Below, in pieces: positions 8,841-14,893 of a stretch of 50,848 nucleotides of DNA (positions are counted from its first letter, which is position 1; the number at the start of each line of letters is the position of its first letter). Source of the stretch: Saprospiraceae bacterium UBA6168 (GTDB taxonomy: Bacteria > Bacteroidota > Bacteroidia > Chitinophagales > Saprospiraceae); the NCBI GenBank assembly GCA_002435785.1, contig DIUC01000033.1:1-50848 (forward strand), read 5' to 3'. A model generated the notes under the pieces. It did no database searches and was not told the origin of the DNA. It saw only the letters and a program-made list of their open reading frames with translations. Made by a program: the position numbers and the translations under genes.

Positions 8841-10265
8841 ATGAAACTGGTTGGTCGGAAGGAGGAAATCATGAAACTGGAATCCCTGCTGGCAAGGGAC
8901 GAACCCGAATTTGTGGCGGTGTACGGCCGTCGGCGGGTCGGGAAGACCTACCTTGTGAGGCAGGTCTATGGTGGCAAAGTAGTGTTCGAGTGCAATGGCC
9001 TGCACCAAAAGGACACCGTCCAACAATTGGAAAATTTCTGGCTGACCCTCGCCGAATTTCACAAGACAGAACGCCCAGTGCCCCCGCCCAAAACATGGCT
9101 TCAAGCATTCGCACAGTTGAAAACATACCTCAGTAGCCTGACTGGCCCAGAAAAAAAAGTGGTTTTTTTGGATGAGGTGCCTTGGTTTGAGACCCCGCAT
9201 TCCGGTTTTTTGGCCGCCTTGGACAATTTCTGGAACCAATACTGTTCCCGCCGCCCTGACCTCATCCTTGTCATTTGCGGTTCTGCTGCCTCGTGGATTA
9301 TCCAAAAGGTCATCAACGACAGGGGAGGGCTGCACAACCGAATCACGACCCACTTGCAGCTCATGCCCTTCCGGCTGGCGGAAGTCAAGGAGTTTCTCGA
9401 ATCGAAGAACGTGGACCTGACACTCAAGGATATAGCAGAACTGTACATGTGCGTTGGAGGCATCCCTTTTTACCTAAAAGACGTGCAGCCTGGGCGAAGC
9501 CTCCAACAGATATTGGACAACTTGCTCATTGGCAAAACGGCTACGCTGCAAAACGAATTTGCAAACCTCTACGCTTCGCTGTTCAAAAACCCTCAAGCCC
9601 ACGAAACGGTGGTGCATGCCCTTTCGGGCAAAAACATGGGACTGACCCGGAATGAAATCATCAAAGTTAGCGGTTTGAAAAGTGGGGGCGGGCTGTCCCT
9701 TGTGCTCGAAGAACTCTTGCAATGTGGGTTCATTCAGCAGGTTTTTCCCCTTCTAAAAAAGAAGGAAGACTGCCTCTATCGGCTCACGGATGAGTTCACC
9801 CTTTTCTATTTCAGGTTTTTATACCCCCAAAAAAATATGGATACTTGGCAGCAAATCTGCAGGCTGCCAGCCTACAAGGCATGGGCCGGCTATACGTTTG
9901 AAAACCTTTGTTTCAAGCATGTTTTCCAAATCAAAAAAGCGCTGGGCATTCAGGGCATCATCTCCAACGAATATTCTTGGACACAAAGAGGCACACCAAC
10001 GAAGCCGGGCGCTCAAATAGATTTTATCATTGACCGTAGCGACAACTGTATCAACTTGTTGGAAGTGAAATTCCACGATGCATTATTTGAGATGGACAAG
10101 GGGTATGCTGAGCGCCTCCGTGAAAAAATCAGGCTGTTCAGAATACATACCAAGACCCGGAAAAACCTGTTCCTCACCCTACTGACTGCTTCCGGGGCAA
10201 AACGGAACGCCCATTTTTTGAGCGTCGTGCAACAGGACCTGAGCATCGAAGACTTGTTCACATAA
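8841..10265 (+). CDS. Archaeal-type AAA ATPase with DUF234-like C-terminus
   Basis: A 474-aa predicted ATP-binding protein. The Walker A motif is GRRRVGKT (about residues 29-36) and Walker B is VVFLDEVPW (about 108-116). It is followed by a CGSAASW sensor segment, typical of the ATPase_2/DUF234 group. The middle region looks like a winged helix (GLTRNEIIKVSGLKSGGGLS). The C-terminus carries QIDFIID followed by INLLEVKF, the D...ExK pattern of PD-(D/E)xK nuclease folds, here intact. The biological role of this family is not established. There is no signal peptide, so it should be cytosolic. It is one of three related genes in the window (with 27039-28205 and 30600-31877), and like them it lies directly downstream of an inverted repeat. 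It has no obvious functional link to the adjacent GH3 or ygiD genes. Confidence 0.85.
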   Translation: MKLVGRKEEIMKLESLLARDEPEFVAVYGRRRVGKTYLVRQVYGGKVVFECNGLHQKDTVQQLENFWLTLAEFHKTERPVPPPKTWLQAFAQLKTYLSSLTGPEKKVVFLDEVPWFETPHSGFLAALDNFWNQYCSRRPDLILVICGSAASWIIQKVINDRGGLHNRITTHLQLMPFRLAEVKEFLESKNVDLTLKDIAELYMCVGGIPFYLKDVQPGRSLQQILDNLLIGKTATLQNEFANLYASLFKNPQAHETVVHALSGKNMGLTRNEIIKVSGLKSGGGLSLVLEELLQCGFIQQVFPLLKKKEDCLYRLTDEFTLFYFRFLYPQKNMDTWQQICRLPAYKAWAGYTFENLCFKHVFQIKKALGIQGIISNEYSWTQRGTPTKPGAQIDFIIDRSDNCINLLEVKFHDALFEMDKGYAERLREKIRLFRIHTKTRKNLFLTLLTASGAKRNAHFLSVVQQDLSIEDLFT

Positions 10266-10377
10266 CCCCCATCCCAAACATGCTCTTAACCAGCGCCATG
10301 AAAATAGCCATATTGACACTTGGGACTCGGGGCGGTGCCCAATTGTCCGATTGCTAAAATTCAACCAATCATTATCA

Positions 10378-11274
10378 ATGGATATGCAACGTAAAGATTT
10401 CCTTAAATCCCTCGCCCTAATCCCCTTTGGTGCAAGCGCTGCCTGCCAAGAGTTGGGGAAAATGACCGACAAATGGTCGAACACCGAGAAGATGCCCGTC
10501 CTTTTCGTCGGGCACGGGTCGCCGATGAATGCCATCGAGCAAAACGAGTTCTCCAAGACTTGGCGGGAACTCGGCGCACGGCTGCCCAAGCCCACCGCCA
10601 TCCTCTGCGTGTCGGCGCATTGGGAAACGAAGGGGACGTTCGTGACGGCCATGACACAGCCCCGTACCATCCATGATTTCGGTGGTTTCCCCAAAGTGCT
10701 TTTTGACCAGCAGTACCCGGCGCCGGGCAGCCCGTGGCTCGTGCAGGAGGCCAAGAGTAGCATCACCACCACCACGGTCGGCGAGGACATGGCCTGGGGG
10801 CTTGACCATGGCGCATGGAGCATCCTCAAGCATTTCTACCCGAACGCCGACATCCCCGTAATCCAGTTGAGCCTCGACTATACCAAGGGCGCCGACTACC
10901 ACTATGCCCTCGCCAAACAACTTTCGGCGCTCCGCTCAAAGGGCGTGCTCATCGTCGGCAGCGGCAACATGGTCCACAACCTCGGAATGATTCGGGTGCG
11001 TACCGGCGAGGATTTCAACAGCCGCTATGGCTTCGATTGGGCGCTGGAAATGAACGAGGTCTTCAAGCAAAAAATCGAGGAACAGGACCACGAGGCACTC
11101 ATCCAATACGAGTCGCTGAACAAGGCGGCAAAATTGGCAATACCCAGCACCGAGCATTATTTCCCGCTGCTTTACACCCTGGCACTGCAGGAGAAAACGG
11201 ACAAGTTGAGCATCTTCAACGACCACCCGCTGGCGGGCTCTCTGACGATGACCTCGGTGTTGGTGGAGGCGTGA
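10378..11274 (+). CDS. ygiD: YgiD-like extradiol dioxygenase (4,5-DOPA dioxygenase family), probably exported
   Basis: A 298-aa member of the LigB-superfamily extradiol ring-cleavage dioxygenases. Family metal ligands are visible as GHGSP (His46), SAHW (His81) and LDHGAW (His144), with a further EHYFPLLY His near the C-terminus. E. coli YgiD acts on DOPA and related catechols, and the substrate here is not known. The ATG at 10378 (or 10384) is chosen because it yields MQRKDFLKSLALIPFGASAAC, a Tat-like leader with Arg-Lys instead of Arg-Arg. This suggests the enzyme is exported folded, unlike the cytosolic E. coli protein. It is followed after 147 bp by a DoxX gene, a frequent partner of redox enzymes at membranes. 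Confidence 0.88.
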   Translation: MDMQRKDFLKSLALIPFGASAACQELGKMTDKWSNTEKMPVLFVGHGSPMNAIEQNEFSKTWRELGARLPKPTAILCVSAHWETKGTFVTAMTQPRTIHDFGGFPKVLFDQQYPAPGSPWLVQEAKSSITTTTVGEDMAWGLDHGAWSILKHFYPNADIPVIQLSLDYTKGADYHYALAKQLSALRSKGVLIVGSGNMVHNLGMIRVRTGEDFNSRYGFDWALEMNEVFKQKIEEQDHEALIQYESLNKAAKLAIPSTEHYFPLLYTLALQEKTDKLSIFNDHPLAGSLTMTSVLVEA

Positions 11275-11421
11275 ATTTGGGGAATGGAATGCTGCAAACT
11301 TATTGAACCGGTGCTTGGGAATGGCTTGTCAAATGCTGCATGTTGCCCTGGGCTTAGTGGCTGTTTGAAAGCATCACCTAAGCGACGCAAAGATTTTTAA
11401 ACCGTAAAACAAATTTGAAGA

Positions 11422-11820
11422 ATGAATTTTTTTAGAAACAACCTTGACCTCGCATTGCTGGTGCTGCGCATCGGCTTCGGTGGGATGATGCTCACGCATG
11501 GCATCCCGAAAATGCAGAAAATGTTAAGTGGTGACATGGGTTTTGCCGACCCGATTGGAATTGGCGCAGCGCCTTCGTTGGTGCTGACCGTATTGGCGGA
11601 GGTGGTTTGTGCTGCCCTGCTGGTCGTCGGATTTAAGACCAAATGGGCGGCGATTCCGCTGGCCTTCACGATGGTGGTTGCGGGGCTTGTCGTTCATGCC
11701 GCCGACCCTTTTGGCGACAAGGAGCCATCAATGCTTTACCTGACCGGGTACCTTGCCCTGGCGCTTGTAGGCGGTGGCAAATACTCGTTGGATTCCGTGA
11801 TTTCAAAGAAAGAAAATTGA
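11422..11820 (+). CDS. DoxX family membrane protein
   Basis: A 132-aa integral membrane protein with four hydrophobic segments. The DoxX signature is seen near the start (LVLRIGFGGMMLTHGIPKM) and as the glycine-rich AEVVCAALLVVGFKTKWAA loop. DoxX-type proteins sit in the cytoplasmic membrane and are associated with quinone or thiol redox systems. The function of single-gene copies is mostly unassigned. The ATG at 11422 gives a start immediately before the first membrane helix and a normal family length. It probably forms a loose unit with the ygiD-like gene upstream. Confidence 0.88.
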   Translation: MNFFRNNLDLALLVLRIGFGGMMLTHGIPKMQKMLSGDMGFADPIGIGAAPSLVLTVLAEVVCAALLVVGFKTKWAAIPLAFTMVVAGLVVHAADPFGDKEPSMLYLTGYLALALVGGGKYSLDSVISKKEN

Positions 11821-11918
11821 TGTATCAAAACAATTATCAAATACAAAACAGACGAACTTTCCAAGAATCCGGCGCAGCGGGGTATTTGAAGAAAAATATC
11901 CTGAAATACGGTTAGAAA

Positions 11919-11994
11919 GGTTTAGCGGTGTTTAGATAGTTTTGCTTTGTCGCACCGCTAAACCATCTAAATTATCTAAACCATCTAAACCTCC
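11919..11994. repeat. Inverted repeat plus four nonamer repeats in front of the RidA gene
   Basis: GGTTTAGCGGTG (11919-11930) and CACCGCTAAACC (11953-11964) are perfect 12-bp arms. Overlapping the right arm are four 9-bp units (TAAACCATC, TAAATTATC, TAAACCATC, TAAACCTCC) at 11959-11994, ending two bases before the RidA ATG. The element could fold in the mRNA leader and affect RidA translation. It also resembles short tandem repeat elements. Confidence 0.6.
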
Positions 11995-11996
11995 AC

Positions 11997-12458
11997 ATGA
12001 TTATCGAACAAAAAATGGCAGAACTGGGGCTGAAATTTCCCATTTTGCCCACCTCCAAAGGCATTTACCAGCGGTGCCTCACCGTCGGCAACCTCGTCTA
12101 TTTCTCTGGCCATGTCTCCGTGGAAACGGACGGCAGCTTCATCACCGGCAAGCTCGGTGCCGACCTCTCCGACGAACAGGGGCACCACGCCGCCCGGCAA
12201 TGCGGGCTGGCAATTTTAGCTGCGCTAAAAGAGCACCTCGGCAGCTTGGACAGGGTAAAACAAGTAGTCAAGCTCCTCGGCATGGTCAATGCCACACCCG
12301 ATTATTCCAATCATCCCGTCGTTATCAACGGTTGCAGCGAACTGTTCGCCGAGCTATGGGGGCCACAGAATGGGGTAGGGGTGCGCAGTGCTGTGGGCAT
12401 GGGCTCCTTGCCCGGCAATGTGGCGGTGGAAATTGAAGGAATCGTTGAAATCGCATGA
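11997..12458 (+). CDS. RidA/YjgF family enamine-imine deaminase
   Basis: A 153-aa cytosolic protein of the YjgF/YER057c/UK114 family, of the longer atypical subgroup that keeps the substrate-carboxylate Arg in VRSAVGMGSLPGNVAVEIEG near the C-terminus. Family members hydrolyse reactive 2-aminoacrylate-type enamines released by PLP enzymes. Its stop overlaps the start of the PLP enzyme gene downstream by four bases (ATGA at 12455-12458), which implies translational coupling. This supports a role in clearing the enamine made by that enzyme. The start codon lies directly behind the nonamer repeat element. Confidence 0.9.
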   Translation: MIIEQKMAELGLKFPILPTSKGIYQRCLTVGNLVYFSGHVSVETDGSFITGKLGADLSDEQGHHAARQCGLAILAALKEHLGSLDRVKQVVKLLGMVNATPDYSNHPVVINGCSELFAELWGPQNGVGVRSAVGMGSLPGNVAVEIEGIVEIA

Positions 12459-13558
12459 CTTTTAACATCGAAAATATCGCCGAAATCGACTCGCCAGCCT
12501 TGGTCATCATTAAGGAGCAAGTGGAGCAGAACATCGCCCATGCCGTGCGGATGGTGGGCGATGTGAGGCGATTGCGGCCACACGTCAAGACCCACAAATC
12601 CGCCGATGTGACAAGGCTCCTGCTGGCGGCTGGCATCACCAAGTTCAAGTGTGCCACCATCGCAGAGGCCGAGATGCTCGGCGAATCTGGTGCGCAAGAT
12701 GTGCTCTTGGCGTACCAGCCCGTTGGGCCGAAGGTGGAGCGGTTCGTTGGGGTGAAAAAACATTATCCTCAAACTGCATTTTCCTGTCTGGTGGATGATT
12801 TATCCGCTGCGCAAAATATGGCGGCGGGTTTTTCCGAAAACGGGTTGAATATTCCCGTTTATATTGACTTGAATGTTGGACAAAACCGGACGGGTATTTT
12901 GCCGGAATATGCCGTTGAATTATATATCGCTTGCGCTAAAATGGCTGGCATAACCCCCATCGGTTTGCAAGCGTATGATGGTCATATCAGGGACATGGAT
13001 TTCGGGAAAAGAACCGCCGGATGTAATGCGGCATTTCAACAAGTGGAAAACATTGCCAAGCAAATAAAAGCAGCCGGATATGAGGAACCAATCATCGTTG
13101 CTGGCGGCTCGCCAACTTTTTCGATTCATTGCAATCGGAAAAGCGTCGAATGTAGCCCCGGTACCTTTGTTTATTGGGACAAAGGATACAGTGACCTTTG
13201 CCGAGAGCAACCGTTTTCACCCGCAGCCTTTCTGGTCACGAGGGTAATTTCCCTGCCCGATGCGACGAAGGTTTGCCTTGATTTGGGCCATAAATCCGTG
13301 GCTGCTGAAAATGAAATTGGCAAGCGTATATATTTTCCGAAATGGCCAGATTTAATCCCCATCGGACAGAGTGAGGAGCATTTGGTGATGGATGCTGGCG
13401 CAAATCATGGCTTTAAAGTCGGCGATGTTTTAATCGGTATTCCATATCATATTTGCCCGACCGTGGCTTTATATGAAAAGGTATTTGTTGTCGAAAATAA
13501 TCAAATAATTGGTGAGTGGAAAACCACCGCTCGTGACCGTTATTTAAAACAGGGATGA
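12455..13558 (+). CDS. D-threonine aldolase / D-serine dehydratase-like PLP enzyme (D-TA family)
   Basis: A 367-aa fold-type III PLP enzyme with an alanine-racemase-like N-terminal barrel. The PLP lysine lies in RPHVKTHKS (about residues 43-51). The C-terminal D-serine-dehydratase-like domain ends with PYHICPT, whose His and Cys are the family's metal ligands. Such enzymes cleave D-threonine to glycine and acetaldehyde or dehydrate D-hydroxy amino acids. The two cannot be separated here. It is coupled to RidA upstream by a 4-bp overlap and followed after about 75 bp by the dipeptidase. Base composition shifts inside the gene, from GC-rich before about 12740 to clearly more AT-rich after. The stop codon lies inside a heptamer-repeat element (13554-13581), so the last residues may come from that element. 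Confidence 0.87.
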   Translation: MTFNIENIAEIDSPALVIIKEQVEQNIAHAVRMVGDVRRLRPHVKTHKSADVTRLLLAAGITKFKCATIAEAEMLGESGAQDVLLAYQPVGPKVERFVGVKKHYPQTAFSCLVDDLSAAQNMAAGFSENGLNIPVYIDLNVGQNRTGILPEYAVELYIACAKMAGITPIGLQAYDGHIRDMDFGKRTAGCNAAFQQVENIAKQIKAAGYEEPIIVAGGSPTFSIHCNRKSVECSPGTFVYWDKGYSDLCREQPFSPAAFLVTRVISLPDATKVCLDLGHKSVAAENEIGKRIYFPKWPDLIPIGQSEEHLVMDAGANHGFKVGDVLIGIPYHICPTVALYEKVFVVENNQIIGEWKTTARDRYLKQG

Positions 13559-13621
13559 GGAAAAAGGAATGAGGAATGAAGCAGGGACTCGTCCATCCCT
13601 CATCCCTCTTTCCTCATCCCC
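13554..13621. repeat. Inverted pair of heptamer tetramers
   Basis: Four 7-bp units of GATGAGG/AATGAGG type occupy 13554-13581, and four of CATCCCT/CATCCCC type in opposite sense occupy 13594-13621. Each block is 28 bp and they are 12 bp apart. The outer bases form a 15-of-16-bp inverted repeat (13552-13567 with 13605-13620). The left block contains the stop codon of the D-TA gene and the right block ends 11 bp before the dipeptidase start. It may form a hairpin between the two genes. Confidence 0.65.
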
Positions 13622-13632
13622 AAAGAAATTAC

Positions 13633-14706
13633 ATGTTCATCATTGACGCACACCTCGACCTCGCCATGAACGCCATGGAATGGAACCGCAACCTGCGGTC
13701 GCCCCTCGCTGAAATCAACCAACGGGAAGCTGGCATGACCGACAAGCCCGACCGGGGAAATGCGATGGTCTGTCTTGATGAACTCAGAAAGGGCAATGTC
13801 GGCCTCGTGGTGGCTACCCAAATTGCCCGCTACGTCGCACCCGACAACCCACTGCCCGGCTGGCACTCGCCGGAACAGGCATGGGCGCACACGCAGGGGC
13901 AACTGGCTTGGTACCGGGCAATGGAGGAGGCGGGAGCGTTGACGCAAATCACTGATTTGCAATCGCTTGACACACACCTCGCCCGCTGGAACGACCCCAC
14001 AATTGCGCCAGCAAACAAGGCCATCGGCTACATCCTGAGCCTCGAAGGGGCTGATTCTCTGGTGACGCCGGACTATGTGGAACGGGCTTGGCAGTACGGC
14101 CTGCGGGCCATCGGTCCTGGCCACTACGGTCCCGGTCGCTACGCAAACGGCACAAACTCGACTGGCAAAATGGGGCAACTTGGCCTTGATTTGCTGAAGA
14201 AAATGGCGGAGTTTAATATCATTTTGGATGCGACGCACCTCTGCGACGATGCCTTTTGGCAGGCAATGGAACATTACGAAGGCCCTGTTTGGGCGAGCCA
14301 TAACAATTGTCGGTCGCTGGTGGACCACAACCGCCAGTTTTCGGATGAGATGTTGCGGGAACTTATATGCCGAGGAGCCGTCATCGGGGCGGTGATGGAT
14401 GCTTGGATGATTATCAACGGCTGGGTGAAAGGGGAGTTAACACCTGCTGGTATGGGGCTGAGCTTGGAGCGGGTGGCCGACCATATTGACCATATTTGCC
14501 AAATCGCCGGAAACGCCGACCACGTGGGCATTGGCTCCGATTTGGATGGTGGGTTCGGGCGGGAGCAGTGTCCGTATGACATTGAGACGATCGCGGATTT
14601 GCAGAAATTCACGGGCGTTTTAGAAAAAAGGGGATATTCACGGGCGGACATGGAGAAGTTCATGCACGGGAATTGGCTGCGGTTTTTGTGGCAGGCGTGG
14701 GCTTGA
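13633..14706 (+). CDS. Membrane-dipeptidase-like M19 family metallopeptidase
   Basis: A 357-aa dinuclear-zinc peptidase of the renal dipeptidase family. Ligand motifs appear in order: DAHLD (His and Asp), SLEGAD (bridging Glu), DATHLCD (His), ASHNNCR (His) and GIGSDLDG (Asp). M19 enzymes hydrolyse dipeptides and tolerate a D-residue at the C-terminal position. The ATG at 13633 is preferred to one at 13576 because the metal site begins five residues later, as in the family, and the upstream codons lie inside a repeat element. No signal peptide is seen, so it probably acts in the cytosol. With RidA and the D-TA enzyme it could release and then degrade D-amino acids from peptides. Confidence 0.9.
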   Translation: MFIIDAHLDLAMNAMEWNRNLRSPLAEINQREAGMTDKPDRGNAMVCLDELRKGNVGLVVATQIARYVAPDNPLPGWHSPEQAWAHTQGQLAWYRAMEEAGALTQITDLQSLDTHLARWNDPTIAPANKAIGYILSLEGADSLVTPDYVERAWQYGLRAIGPGHYGPGRYANGTNSTGKMGQLGLDLLKKMAEFNIILDATHLCDDAFWQAMEHYEGPVWASHNNCRSLVDHNRQFSDEMLRELICRGAVIGAVMDAWMIINGWVKGELTPAGMGLSLERVADHIDHICQIAGNADHVGIGSDLDGGFGREQCPYDIETIADLQKFTGVLEKRGYSRADMEKFMHGNWLRFLWQAWA

Positions 14707-14767
14707 TGTTTATCAAGTGCTGGGTTTCAATTTTTACCTTATTTTTGTTCAATAAAATACAGCAACC

Positions 14768-14848
14768 ATGCAGTTAATCATTGAATCATCCGACGAAAAA
14801 TTGTTACAAGCGATTTTGGAATTGATACGTCCGTTCAAAGTGAGGTAG
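14768..14848 (+). CDS. Possible 26-aa small protein or truncated remnant
   Basis: The ATG at 14768 opens a 26-codon frame reading MQLIIESSDEKLLQAILELI and ending RPFKVR. It is preceded by TATTTTTG (14740-14747), a match to the TAnnTTTG promoter element. The amphipathic beginning resembles the N-terminus of small antitoxin-like proteins, but the frame closes early. It could be a remnant or chance. It lies in the convergent gap between the dipeptidase and malQ. Confidence 0.3.
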   Translation: MQLIIESSDEKLLQAILELIRPFKVR

Positions 14849-14893
14849 CATTGGCCTGTTCTACAGCACAATTTGAAACACTTCATAAAATAG

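Noticed and set aside
11820..11915. 31-codon frame starting at the DoxX stop (ATG at 11820)
   Set aside because: The composition is not distinctive and no family is recognised. It could be a chance frame in a leader region, so it was not listed as a gene.
13554..13621. Possible CRISPR or attachment site because of tandem and inverted short repeats
   Set aside because: Units are contiguous 7-mers without spacers, and no cas, integrase or transposase gene lies nearby.
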